From an uncultured Prevotellaceae bacterium (lineage in GTDB: Bacteria > Bacteroidota > Bacteroidia > Bacteroidales > Bacteroidaceae), in NCBI GenBank assembly GCA_947168045.1, contig CAMVKN010000002.1, positions 1 to 64,000 on the forward strand: a stretch of DNA of 64,000 bases, given 5' to 3'. Made by a program: the position numbers and the translations under genes. Each line of letters starts with the position of its first letter. The stretch's first letter is position 1. This document shows positions 34,965 to 43,149 of the stretch, piece after piece. The notes under the pieces were generated by a model. That model saw only the letters and a list, made by a program, of their open reading frames with translations. It searched no databases and was not told where the DNA came from.

Positions 34965-34995
34965 ATTGTGTTTTGTTGTCCTGAATAATTGCCTA

Positions 34996-35026
34996 CAAAA
35001 TTACTGCTTTTTCTCAACAAAAACAA
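34996..35026 (-). promoter_or_regulatory. Promoter for the ImmA/IrrE-like gene
   Basis: Minus strand TTG at 35024-35026, 20 bases, TAATTTTG at 34996-35003, 31 bases before the ATG. Confidence 0.6.
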
Positions 35027-35158
35027 GATTCTTTCTAAAAAAATATTCCTTTTCAACCAATTTTTGTAATTTCGCAATTCCGAAAGTTGTCCAAAACGGA
35101 GAACTTTCCTTGTTTTCCAACCGAATTTGTTTGCAAATGCATCTGGCCATGTTCGATG

Positions 35159-35359
35159 CTAAGATACATAACCTAAGGAAATTAAAAAAACATTGAACTG
35201 ATTTGCATAATGCATCGCTTTTATTTCGCGCATAGCTTTCTCTATCTCCTCTGGACTGACCTCTTCGAAGTCGTCAGGCAGCGAGAATGGCAGTTTCATT
35301 TCTCGCTGCCATTCTTTTTTACCTGTTATTACAAGTTTTTCGGTCTTATAGGTTGCCAT
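35159..35359 (-). CDS. Small unknown protein, 66 residues
   Basis: From the ATG at 35359 it reads MATYKTEKLVITGKKEWQRE and continues with PDDFEEVSPEEIEKAMREIK, a charged helical composition that looks coded rather than random. It is divergent from the nuclease gene at 35391, and its start overlaps that gene's promoter, so both could be co-regulated. No promoter of its own is visible. Being small, acidic and beside a putative toxin, it could be an antitoxin, but nothing proves this. Confidence 0.45.
   Translation of the reverse strand: MATYKTEKLVITGKKEWQREMKLPFSLPDDFEEVSPEEIEKAMREIKAMHYANQFNVFLISLGYVS
35277..35321. other. Two mutually exclusive hairpins upstream of the nuclease gene
   Basis: GGCAGCGAGA (35277-35286) pairs with TCTCGCTGCC (35301-35310); AGAATGGCAG (35284-35293) pairs with CTGCCATTCT (35306-35315), followed by T. 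Both are perfect 10-bp stems and cannot form together. The second is terminator-like on the plus strand. They lie inside the 66-residue ORF. Confidence 0.55.
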
Positions 35360-35382
35360 TCTCCATATTTTTGGTACCTTTG
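35353..35382 (+). promoter_or_regulatory. Promoter for nuclease copy 1
   Basis: TTG at 35353-35355, 19 bases, TACCTTTG at 35375-35382. The first ATG is only 8 bases further, so the transcript is nearly leaderless or a later ATG is used. Confidence 0.75.
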
Positions 35383-35390
35383 CACATGAT

Positions 35391-36020
35391 ATGAAACCGA
35401 CTATCATTGAAGATAACATATTCGAATTTGAACTGTTTCAAGAAGAAGGCTCTGTGCTGATGGCGGCTGAGACCTCATGGAGAGGTATGGCTGATGAGTT
35501 GCAGGAACTACACTTCTTGAAAGGTGCCCAGTTTATTAACCAACTGAAACAAATAATCTACTATGGTGAATTCCATCCTGTAGAAGGTGCCCCCCATGTT
35601 TACAGTGCCATTAGTGAAACGAGTGATGATTTCGACAATCTTATCAATGCTGCACGCAAGGCTGTAGAACATGGCTATCGTGTCTTTATACTGCCTAATC
35701 CGAGGAATTGTCGAACTGCCGATTTCATATTTGAAAAGAAAGGTATTCTCGGACTCTATGATTTGAAAACCGTCTATGGAAAAGGTTCTGTAGGAACACA
35801 ATTGCTTGATTCCATTGGACAGACGAATCGTGTGTTGCTGAATATGCTGACAGACTATAATGCGCGTTTGTTAGCTTCTGATATCAAAAGTTATTTTGAG
35901 TCAAACCGTGATGCTATTGAGGTGCTGATATTCAAGGGTAACAAGATCATCACCGTCAAGCGTGGGTTGGCTTGCAATCCCAGTTTCAACCGAATATTCA
36001 GAAAACTATATGAAAAATAA
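35391..36020 (+). CDS. CdiA-type PD-(D/E)XK nuclease toxin-like protein, copy 1
   Basis: A 209-residue protein. The core NAARKAVEHGYRVFILPNPR, TADFIFEKKGI, YDLKTVYGKGSVG and DSIGQTNRVLLNM follows the order of CdiA C-terminal tRNA nucleases: conserved Asp, then DxK, then Ser/Gln. A paralogue lies at 59327 with the same motifs. Met at 35460 or 35487 could be the true start (the paralogue begins MSDF at the position matching MADEL, 35487). The stop overlaps a hairpin shared with a convergent small RNA. There is no secretion signal or delivery domain, so it may act inside the cell. Nuclease activity is inferred from family motifs. Confidence 0.65.
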   Translation: MKPTIIEDNIFEFELFQEEGSVLMAAETSWRGMADELQELHFLKGAQFINQLKQIIYYGEFHPVEGAPHVYSAISETSDDFDNLINAARKAVEHGYRVFILPNPRNCRTADFIFEKKGILGLYDLKTVYGKGSVGTQLLDSIGQTNRVLLNMLTDYNARLLASDIKSYFESNRDAIEVLIFKGNKIITVKRGLACNPSFNRIFRKLYEK

Positions 36021-36044
36021 AAGCCACCATGAGAGGTGGCTTTT
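36019..36044. terminator. Bidirectional terminator shared by nuclease copy 1 and small RNA 1
   Basis: AAAAGCCACC pairs with GGTGGCTTTT across ATGAGA, giving A/T-flanked stems usable on both strands. It starts inside the nuclease stop codon. Confidence 0.88.
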
Positions 36045-36111
36045 AAGTGGAGCAGGGGCGATAAGGTCTTACTCCCCGCACTCAGCGGCGTAGTCAGAAC
36101 TGATGTTCTGA
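36019..36111 (-). ncRNA. Putative convergent small RNA 1
   Basis: A unit of about 93 bases on the minus strand begins just after a consensus promoter and ends at the shared terminator. Predicted parts: 5' GCAGCGTCAGAAC hairpin (TCAGAAC/GTTCTGA), a block with GGGGAGTAAG and CCTTATCGCCCCTGCTCCA that can fold GGGG to CCCC, then the terminator. There is no start codon with a worthwhile frame. The 5' end, the block and the hairpin type are conserved in copy 2 at 59868. Confidence 0.65.
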
Positions 36112-36116
36112 CGCTG

Positions 36117-36148
36117 CAAAGATACGAATTAACGAGCAAACTACCAAA
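36117..36148 (-). promoter_or_regulatory. Promoter of small RNA 1
   Basis: Minus strand TTTG at 36145-36148, 20 bases, TATCTTTG at 36117-36124, followed by GCAGCGT. Confidence 0.85.
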
Positions 36149-36288
36149 TAAAACAAGATTTATTTTCACTTTTTCGGCAACAATAGAGTTAAAACTTTCA
36201 CCGTTTTACTACTAAACATGTTTGCACATCATCCCCTGTGCCACAAAAAAAATCCATCACTCAGTTCTTTCTTTCATGTATTCTTCGT

Positions 36289-36296
36289 ATCTTTGC
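36289..36296 (+). promoter_or_regulatory. -7 element for the unknown gene at 36306
   Basis: TATCTTTG 9 bases before the ATG; no TTTG at -33, only T-rich sequence. Confidence 0.55.
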
Positions 36297-36305
36297 ATCT
36301 TGATT

Positions 36306-36758
36306 ATGGAAACGTCAGAAAAGACGATAGAGTCACAGATTGCAGCTGTTCTGTCCGACATCCGGCAGAAGGGATATTCGCCCATCCGACCTTTCGCCAT
36401 CGGTAAGGTCGAGGAGCGAATGATGCTGTTTGCCCAAACTAACACCATCACCCTTGCCAGCGACGAACTCTACATGAGTGCCAAGCAATTACAACATTGC
36501 ATGAGAGCATCAAAAGCCATGAAAGGCTTGGTGGTTAGCGATGCCGAACTGATAGGCTTCCCCCAGAATCGTTTCCAGATGGATCTCTACTACGATGGTG
36601 AGTGCTTCATCTACACTGACGGACAGTCGAAGTTTATCATCCATCCGAACTATCAGATGAAGGTGAGCCGTGAGGTAGTGAAGTTGGTCAACTTCATCAC
36701 TGCCACAAGGCGTATTGATAAGAAGGAGTTCAACGGAAAGCGCTATATCAAGATATAA
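36306..36758 (+). CDS. Unknown protein, 150 residues
   Basis: Not recognised. From METSEKTIES it has an N-terminal helix, then FAIGKVEERMMLFAQTNTI, DELYMSAKQLQHCMRASKAM, and a beta-rich end (QMDLYYDGECFIYTDGQSKF, IHPNYQM, VNFITATRRID). The composition is that of a soluble cytoplasmic protein. It follows nuclease copy 1 and its small RNA in the same accessory patch and could be part of that cassette; there is no homologous gene beside nuclease copy 2. The frame opens upstream at 36222, but the promoter favours 36306. Confidence 0.6.
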   Translation: METSEKTIESQIAAVLSDIRQKGYSPIRPFAIGKVEERMMLFAQTNTITLASDELYMSAKQLQHCMRASKAMKGLVVSDAELIGFPQNRFQMDLYYDGECFIYTDGQSKFIIHPNYQMKVSREVVKLVNFITATRRIDKKEFNGKRYIKI

Positions 36759-36870
36759 GTAAAGCTGGCCAACACGTGACCAGCTGTGTGAGAGTGAAAG
36801 AAACCAAGCGGCAAGGTCGAATTGCTCATCATCACGCAGATGCCACCGTTCCGCACATCGTGGCTCTACT

Positions 36871-37020
36871 TGGCTTCGCCTTCCTCCTTCGCACCTCGGC
36901 AATTCAAGCAAGCTTGATTGCTCTCGGTTTGTCGTCGGTTGGCTTCGCCTTCCTCCTTCGCACCTCGACAATTCAAGCAAGCTTGATTGCTCTCGGTTTG
37001 TCGTCGGTTGGCTTCTCCTT
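36871..37020. repeat. 69-bp direct repeat, two copies and a stub
   Basis: Units at 36871-36939 and 36940-37008 differ at about one position, with a partial third from 37009. Each contains the palindrome CAAGCAAGCTTG and the phrase CTCGGTTTGTCGTCGG. A minus-strand promoter at 37029 reads into them. The gap 36759-37223 has no convincing gene; the minus-strand frame across the repeats encodes 23-residue repeats but lacks a good start. Confidence 0.9.
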
Positions 37021-37028
37021 TCACGCTG

Positions 37029-37059
37029 CAAAGATAGGCACTTTTTCTGAATCTTCCAA
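37029..37059 (-). promoter_or_regulatory. Promoter reading into the 69-bp repeats
   Basis: Minus strand TTG at 37057-37059, 20 bases, TATCTTTG at 37029-37036, followed by GCAGCGTG, the same start as the small RNA units at 36117, 59238 and 60001. The transcript could end at a hairpin near 36763-36790 (AGCTGG/CCAGCT), where the T-run is weak. Confidence 0.65.
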
Positions 37060-37155
37060 CTTTTTCCGCAACTTTTTTCATTGAAACCGTTGTGGATTTG
37101 AAAAATCTTCGCCTAATGACCGATTTGGGTTTAATTATATGACGGCGGGCTCGTA

Positions 37156-37190
37156 AGAAAAAGGGGAACGGCCTCATGTAGCCATTCCCC
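37156..37190 (-). terminator. Terminator of the outer membrane lipoprotein operon
   Basis: On the minus strand GGGGAATGGC pairs with GCCGTTCCCC (one mismatch), followed by TTTTTC. It lies about 33 bases past the last gene. Confidence 0.85.
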
Positions 37191-37223
37191 CTCACGGTTA
37201 TCAGTGTTGTCAGGCAGGACAAA

Positions 37224-39437
37224 TCATGGTTTTGTACCTATAGTCTTACCGTCACATTCAGCATAAGTAACGCCCTTCACGCCAGCTGCACCGAAATACT
37301 TTTCCAGATTTCCATAGAGCAATACTTCCTTCCCATAGTACTGAGAATTGTCCTGAAGGTTGAGTCCGGTACGTACAGCATTGTTAGGCAGCTGCACGGG
37401 GACGCACTTGGCGACATCCGTCTCTGATGCGTTGTCGGCAATGAGCAGATTCGTCTTAACGCCACCCTGACCGTTGAAGTTTGCGCCTGATGCAAGCACC
37501 TGACCATCAACCCATCCGACGATGTAACCCTTGACATAGACGCCCTGCACAGTGTTGGATGTACCATTAGCAATGACAGCAGCGATGCTATACGGCTCAC
37601 TATACGAACCAGTTCCGCTCACTTCACCGCCGCCTTGCTCGCCGCCACCTTGCTCGCCACCGCCTTGCTCAGCCTCAGTCTTACCGTTGAGGGAGTAGAG
37701 ATAGCCTTCGTTCTGTGCGGTCTCGGGCGTGGTGTTATACATCGTCAGCTTGGCACAGACGATGACATCATCACCTACTTTCAGCACGTCGCCAGCTCCC
37801 TGTTCCCACTTCTTGTTGCCCAAGTAAAGCACACGATAGCAATAGAACTGGTTGTTGGAAGTTCCGTCGTCAGAAATATAGAATGTGGCATTGCCATAGG
37901 TACCATAGTCAAAGTTCTGAACATTACCATTCTTGTCAGTAGCAATGCTAGCCACCTTACCCTTGATGTAATAAGCCTGACTGCTGGTCTGCCCGGATGA
38001 CAGTTTCTTAGCCTCAACGGTAGCTGCAACGGCATTGTAAGGATTATCCAGCGTACCATTGCCCTTAGCCTCGCCACTGGGCTCTGGGGTCTCGCCACCA
38101 CCGTTGCGCTCGGTCTTTCCATTGAGTGAGTAGAGGTAGGCCTCGTTCTGCTGTGTTTCCGGCGTACCGTTGTAGTTGGTCAGCTTGCCGCAGACCACCA
38201 CCTCGTCGCCAACCTTCAGCACATCGCCAGCACCTTGCTCCCACTTCTGGTTGCCTAAGTAGAGTGCACGGTAAACGTAGAATTGTCCGTTCTCATTGCC
38301 ATCGTCAGAGATGTAGAATGTGGCGTTGCCATAGGTGCCATAGTCGTAGTTTTGCACATTGCCGTTTTTGTCCGTTGCAATGCTGACCACCTTACCCTTG
38401 ATGTAATACGACTTGTCGCTCACAGCCTTGTCGGCCAGCTTCAGTGCCTCCTGATTAGCTGCTACTGCATTGAACGGGTCTTCCAGTGTGCCGGTGCCCT
38501 TGGCCTCGCCGCCGGGCTGCGGTGTGTCGCCACCCGTCACGCCATTGAGCGAGTAGAGGTAAGCCTTGCCCTGCACACTCTCAGGAGTGTTGCCACGGAA
38601 GTTAGTCACCTTGCCATAGATGATGACATCGTCGTTCTCCTTCAACAGGTCGCCGCTGGTGTACTTCTTGTTGCCCAGGTAGAGTGCACGGTAGATGGTG
38701 AAGGTGGTGCTGGCATTGGTGCCATCGTCGCTGATGGTGAAGGTGGCATTGCCATACTGTGTGCCATACTGCTCAGTGATGTTCACCACCTTGCCCTTGA
38801 TATAGACGTCAGCAGACTCCTGCTCGCCCACCTGCTGCGCCAGCTGTATGGCAGCAGCTGCGTTGTAGGGACTTTCGAGCGTACCTTCGCCCTCAGGCTT
38901 CGATGCCACGCCTTCCTGCGGCTCGCCACCGCGGTTCACGCCGTTAAGCGAGTAGAGGAAGCCCTTGCTCTGGGCCGTCTCCACGGTGCCGTTGTAGTTA
39001 GTGATGATGCCGCAGACGACGACCTCGTCACCCACCTTGATCTGCTCATCGTTAGCCGTAAACTTCTTGTTGCCCAAGTAGAGCACACGGTAGGCATAGA
39101 ACTGGTTGCCGGCCTTTCCGTCCTCCGAGATGTAGAACGTGCCGTTGCCATACTGAGTGGAGAATTCCTCCTTGATGCTAACCACCTTACCCTTGATGTA
39201 CATGTAGTTCGGTGACTCCTCGCCCGATGCCAGCTTGTTGCCATAGTTCAGGGCAGCAATGGCATTGAAGGGGTCGTCGATTGTACCATCGCCGGTGGCA
39301 CCCTCAATCTCAGTGTTGGTGCCAGGCACGTTGGTGCCTGTTCCGGGCTTGTCATACGGTTCGGGCACGTCTTCACAGGCGGTGAATGTCATGGCCGCAA
39401 GGCCGATGAACATAAGTTTGCAGAATAGTTTCTTCAT
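37224..39437 (-). CDS. Surface lipoprotein with four OB-like repeats and a DUF6359-type C-domain
   Basis: A 737-residue lipoprotein (signal ending FTAC). Four repeats of roughly 120 residues share DPFNAVAA, YIKGKVVSI, YGNATFYISDDG, VYRALYLGNKKW, LKVGDEVVVCG and YLYSLNG, and look like OB-fold nucleic-acid-type barrels. A GGGEQGGGEQGGG linker leads to a C-terminal domain (YSEPYSIAAVIANG, VYVKGYIVGWVDG) of the DUF6359 kind. It is last in an operon with a receptor and a DUF5689 lipoprotein. Repeats 3 and 4 are very alike in DNA and could recombine. Ligand unknown. Confidence 0.83.
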   Translation of the reverse strand: MKKLFCKLMFIGLAAMTFTACEDVPEPYDKPGTGTNVPGTNTEIEGATGDGTIDDPFNAIAALNYGNKLASGEESPNYMYIKGKVVSIKEEFSTQYGNGTFYISEDGKAGNQFYAYRVLYLGNKKFTANDEQIKVGDEVVVCGIITNYNGTVETAQSKGFLYSLNGVNRGGEPQEGVASKPEGEGTLESPYNAAAAIQLAQQVGEQESADVYIKGKVVNITEQYGTQYGNATFTISDDGTNASTTFTIYRALYLGNKKYTSGDLLKENDDVIIYGKVTNFRGNTPESVQGKAYLYSLNGVTGGDTPQPGGEAKGTGTLEDPFNAVAANQEALKLADKAVSDKSYYIKGKVVSIATDKNGNVQNYDYGTYGNATFYISDDGNENGQFYVYRALYLGNQKWEQGAGDVLKVGDEVVVCGKLTNYNGTPETQQNEAYLYSLNGKTERNGGGETPEPSGEAKGNGTLDNPYNAVAATVEAKKLSSGQTSSQAYYIKGKVASIATDKNGNVQNFDYGTYGNATFYISDDGTSNNQFYCYRVLYLGNKKWEQGAGDVLKVGDDVIVCAKLTMYNTTPETAQNEGYLYSLNGKTEAEQGGGEQGGGEQGGGEVSGTGSYSEPYSIAAVIANGTSNTVQGVYVKGYIVGWVDGQVLASGANFNGQGGVKTNLLIADNASETDVAKCVPVQLPNNAVRTGLNLQDNSQYYGKEVLLYGNLEKYFGAAGVKGVTYAECDGKTIGTKP

Positions 39438-39492
39438 GTTTATTGTCGTTTTTTTCGTTATTACGGTATTTTGTTATTTCGTCTTATCGGTT

Positions 39493-40416
39493 TTACTCAA
39501 GCACCTCAATGTCGCTTTCCTTGCGTATGAGTATCTGCCAGGTGTCGTTGTAGCGTGTGGCGATGCCGGTGATGTTGCACGTCTTGGGGCGCTTGTTCAC
39601 CTCGTCATAGGGAAGCTTCATGGCAGCGAACTTGGCGTATGTGCTGGTGCGGATGACAAGCTTCGAGGCTGAAGCCTCGTTCAGCGAGCGGTTGACACAG
39701 CCGCCGATGAGCGACACCGTCTTGTCCACCGTAGTGTCAGGGGCGAAGGTACCCAGCCCTGCCACGGGTGTGAACGTCACGTTCTTCAGCTTGATGAGCT
39801 TGGCGCAGTTCTCGTCCTTGTCCCAGCTGAGCAGCTCGTCGGCAGTCAGCTCCACAGGCTTAATAGCGCTGGCATCGGGCTGTCCCACATATTTATAATG
39901 TTTCTGGAACAGCTCCTTGTTCATACGTCCGATGCTGGTGCCGTTGTAGGGCTGACCAATCTCGGGCTGCTTACGATAGCCACCAATGTAGAGGTCCTTC
40001 AGGTCAATCACTATCTCCTGCCCCTCAGCCAGGAAGCCGTGCATGCCGCTCTGGTTGACGGCCACGATGATGGCTCCCGTCTCGTCCTGCAGGGCAAACT
40101 GCTTGTAGATGTTCGAGCCCAGGTCGTTGCCGGTGACACGACCGCGAATCTTGACGTTCTCAGTAATCTGAACATTCTGGTCGGTCGAGGCAAACACGTT
40201 GGGATATTTGGCTTTCAGCTCGGCAATGGTGATGATACCGTCATCGCTGATGGCACTGTTGCCGTAGGGCGGCGTGTTCAGGGCGGGTTCGTCCCAGTCG
40301 CCCTGGCAGGCAGTGAGCGCTACGCTAAATAATAATGAAGAAAGAACAAAGAATAAACCTTTCGGTATTCTTGGCTTCCTGTTTATCATTGTTTCCATTG
40401 TAATGCTAATTATCAT
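39493..40416 (-). CDS. DUF5689-type lipoprotein
   Basis: About 307 residues with a lipoprotein signal (LFFVLSSLLFSVALTAC). The DUF5689 region has IRGRVTGNDLGSNIYKQFAL, IGGYRKQPEIGQPYNG and RMNKELFQKHY; it resembles OB-fold domains as in the downstream gene. It sits between the receptor (37 bases) and the repeat lipoprotein (55 bases), so all three probably form one envelope complex. Start choice between the first Met and METMINRK is open. Confidence 0.83.
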   Translation of the reverse strand: MIISITMETMINRKPRIPKGLFFVLSSLLFSVALTACQGDWDEPALNTPPYGNSAISDDGIITIAELKAKYPNVFASTDQNVQITENVKIRGRVTGNDLGSNIYKQFALQDETGAIIVAVNQSGMHGFLAEGQEIVIDLKDLYIGGYRKQPEIGQPYNGTSIGRMNKELFQKHYKYVGQPDASAIKPVELTADELLSWDKDENCAKLIKLKNVTFTPVAGLGTFAPDTTVDKTVSLIGGCVNRSLNEASASKLVIRTSTYAKFAAMKLPYDEVNKRPKTCNITGIATRYNDTWQILIRKESDIEVLE

Positions 40417-40453
40417 TGGTTATTTGTTAATTATTATTTAGGGCAAAGCCCGC

Positions 40454-43012
40454 TTAGAAGTAGTAGGTCACCATCAGCATGCCGTTGGTGCCATTTGCAT
40501 AATACTTGTAAGGACTGTTCTGGAAGGAGTAGGTACGTATGGACTCGCCGTTCTCGTCAGTGTCGGTACGGCTCTGCTCGCGGCCGCCGGTGACGATGCT
40601 CATGTTGTTCAGAATGTTGGTCATCATCAGGTTGAAGCCAATGCGACGGCCGTGACTGAGATAGAACTGGCGACCGATGCTGGCGTCGAGCATGAAGCCG
40701 CCATGCCCCTTGGCCTGGTCGGGAATGGTGCTGTAGTCCTTTGCCGTTCCGTCGTTGTTCCACTTCAGGCGTCCCTCATAGCGAGTGACGGGTGTGTAGT
40801 AGAGGTAGATGCGGTCATAGTAGTTGCCAATGAGGTCGATGTACCATCCGTTGGCATGATAGGCCAGGTCGAGGCTGAAGGCTGAGAGCGGCGTGCAGCC
40901 CTCGCGCATGCCCTCGTTGTGCACGCGGTCGTAGTAGGTCTTGCCATCCTCGGACAGCATGTAGGCCACGTCGGCGTTGTTTACATATTTAGCTTCACTG
41001 ATGGTACCTAACGCCTTGATGTTCAGCCAGTCATTAACCTTGTAGTTCAGGCCCAGCTCTACACCGTAGTACTCTTTCTCAATGCCTGACAGACTAACGT
41101 ATGTAAAGCTTCTGCGGTCGTCCATGTAGTACATCGACTGCTCCGTCACGTCGCCCAGATGGCTGTAGTAGGCATTCAGGTTCAGCTTCAGTGCTGAGGT
41201 CTTCAGCTGATAGCCCACCTCTGCCGACAGCACCTTCTCGTTCTTCAAGTCCTTCACGAAGTCGTTGTTCACCTGTGCCGACTGGAAGGCGGTGCGTGCG
41301 GCGGGGGTCTTCAGCTCATAGCCGAGGCCTGCCATCACGGTGTGGCCCTTACCCAGGTTGTAGTGCACACCAGCCTTGGCGCCACCGTCGAGGAACTTAG
41401 CCGTCTTGCTGTTACCGTATGAGTTGTCCACCCACTGGTTCTTGTCCTCATCGAGGAAGTAAGCCAGACCATTACGCATCTTACCTTCGCGCTGCATGGT
41501 GGTGCCGGCCAGACGAGCGTTGACAAAGACGTGGGCACGGTTCAAGTCGGCTGTATATCCAGCCCAAAGCTGTGCCTTGTTCACGAAGACGTTGTAGTCA
41601 TAGCCGAAGCGGTCGCCCTCCTTCACTTCCTTGTTGGGGTTCAGCAGGTCATACTGTGCCTCCTGTCCGCCCTCACCATAGTTCTTGATGACGTAGGTGT
41701 TGATGTTATGGAAAGAGGTGGCGCCCAGCAGGTCGTCCATCGTCTGGTAGTGCATGCCCTTGTTGGTTGACAGCTGCAGACCGCCATGCAGCTGCGACGT
41801 CATGGTGAGCTGCCGGTCAATATAGCTGCTGAGCGAGAGCGACAACTGGTCGTCGTGGTAGCGCTGCAGGTAGTACATGGCGTCGGAGCCTTGCACAGAT
41901 GCCATCTTGTTGGCGTAGTACATGCGGTCCCACTGCAGCTGGCGATTCTCCTTGGCAGCCGACAGGTAGTCGTAGGCAGCCTGCCAGTTCTGCATGGCCG
42001 TCTCGTTACGGTCGCCGTCGAAGGGTGCGTAGACGTCGAAGTAATAGCTGGGCATGCCGCTGTAGTAGTCAGGTGCGGGGTTGGTGCTGTTGTTGTAGTT
42101 CAGACGGCTGCTGCTATACATGCTGTACTTGCCTAAGAGCGATGTGACGAGCTTTGTGTCCTGGTCGATGGTCCAGTCCCAGGTGAAGAGTGCGGCAGGA
42201 GCAAAGTCCTTGACAACACGCGAGTTGCGCTTCTTGCCGTCCTGATAGCCCCAGGCCGAGTTGTACAGGCGGTCGTTGGCAATCCAATACATCTCGTCGG
42301 TCGATGCTGCCTGTGTGCCACGCTCTGTGGGGTTACCCCATGTGACGAGCGAGATTGAGTGCTGGTCGTTAATCATCTTCTCGGCACCGAGGAAATAGCT
42401 CAGCGAGTTGTAGGTGGTGCCGTCAACGAAGCCGATGCCGTTACCCCAGCGATAGGTCAGGCTGCCAGTAAAGGCCCATCCGTTCTCCATCAGTCCCGTG
42501 TTGTAGGTATACATGGCACGCGTGTTGTAGTTGCGGTTGGCACCAGCCACGCTGGCCCGCTGCCCAGTGGCAAAGCTCGATGGCCGGAAGTTGTAGTTGT
42601 TGGCGCCACCCATGCCGCTCATGGCGAAGTTGTTGTCCTCGAAGGGAAGGGCGGCCTCCTGCGAGCGTGTCTGGTTGTTCAGTCCGCCAACGAAGGAGTA
42701 GCGGAACTCACCGCGCTCGGCATCGTTCACGGGATTGCCGTTGATGTAGATGTCGTTGTACTTAGACCCGAAGGCGCGGTATTTAAAGCGAGCCGGAGAA
42801 AAACGGTAGCCCACCTCGCTGGCATAGACGTTGCGATTGCTGGAGATGACGGTGACGTTCTGCGTCACATCGTCGTCCTCGCCCAGCTGTGCCTCTGTGA
42901 AGGTGAACGCCTGCTCGCTCTGTACGTCGATGGCCAGCGAGTCTACCTCCTGGGCCTGTAGGGCCGTGGTAGCACAAAGTGCCGTCGCCGCAAGTATCAG
43001 CTTTTTGTTCAT
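40454..43012 (-). CDS. TonB-dependent receptor-like outer membrane protein
   Basis: An 852-residue protein: signal peptide (LILAATALCATTALQAQ), a plug-like N-terminal part (KYRAFGSKYNDIYINGNPVN) and a long series of amphipathic strands ending in GMLMVTYYF with terminal Phe. It lacks the carboxypeptidase-like N-terminal domain of SusC. As first gene of the operon with two OB-type lipoproteins it may import a ligand that they bind on the surface. The ligand is unknown. Confidence 0.85.
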   Translation of the reverse strand: MNKKLILAATALCATTALQAQEVDSLAIDVQSEQAFTFTEAQLGEDDDVTQNVTVISSNRNVYASEVGYRFSPARFKYRAFGSKYNDIYINGNPVNDAERGEFRYSFVGGLNNQTRSQEAALPFEDNNFAMSGMGGANNYNFRPSSFATGQRASVAGANRNYNTRAMYTYNTGLMENGWAFTGSLTYRWGNGIGFVDGTTYNSLSYFLGAEKMINDQHSISLVTWGNPTERGTQAASTDEMYWIANDRLYNSAWGYQDGKKRNSRVVKDFAPAALFTWDWTIDQDTKLVTSLLGKYSMYSSSRLNYNNSTNPAPDYYSGMPSYYFDVYAPFDGDRNETAMQNWQAAYDYLSAAKENRQLQWDRMYYANKMASVQGSDAMYYLQRYHDDQLSLSLSSYIDRQLTMTSQLHGGLQLSTNKGMHYQTMDDLLGATSFHNINTYVIKNYGEGGQEAQYDLLNPNKEVKEGDRFGYDYNVFVNKAQLWAGYTADLNRAHVFVNARLAGTTMQREGKMRNGLAYFLDEDKNQWVDNSYGNSKTAKFLDGGAKAGVHYNLGKGHTVMAGLGYELKTPAARTAFQSAQVNNDFVKDLKNEKVLSAEVGYQLKTSALKLNLNAYYSHLGDVTEQSMYYMDDRRSFTYVSLSGIEKEYYGVELGLNYKVNDWLNIKALGTISEAKYVNNADVAYMLSEDGKTYYDRVHNEGMREGCTPLSAFSLDLAYHANGWYIDLIGNYYDRIYLYYTPVTRYEGRLKWNNDGTAKDYSTIPDQAKGHGGFMLDASIGRQFYLSHGRRIGFNLMMTNILNNMSIVTGGREQSRTDTDENGESIRTYSFQNSPYKYYANGTNGMLMVTYYF

Positions 43013-43049
43013 AGCATGTTGTTTAATGATTAATAGATGTTATTTGGCG

Positions 43050-43080
43050 CAAAGATACTATAAAAAAACGAAACGGCAAA
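43050..43080 (-). promoter_or_regulatory. Promoter of the receptor/lipoprotein operon
   Basis: Minus strand TTTG at 43077-43080, 19 bases, TATCTTTG at 43050-43057. Confidence 0.86.
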
Positions 43081-43149
43081 ATGTTTTCACACAAAAAAAG
43101 AGGCAAGCCCAATGTTCTTGCCTCTTTTAGCTTTTCACTGACGTTTTGC

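Noticed and set aside
36510..37031. Minus-strand 173-codon frame through the 69-bp repeats
   Set aside because: It runs antisense to the unknown gene at 36306 and through non-coding repeats, has no suitable start, and its composition follows the repeat.
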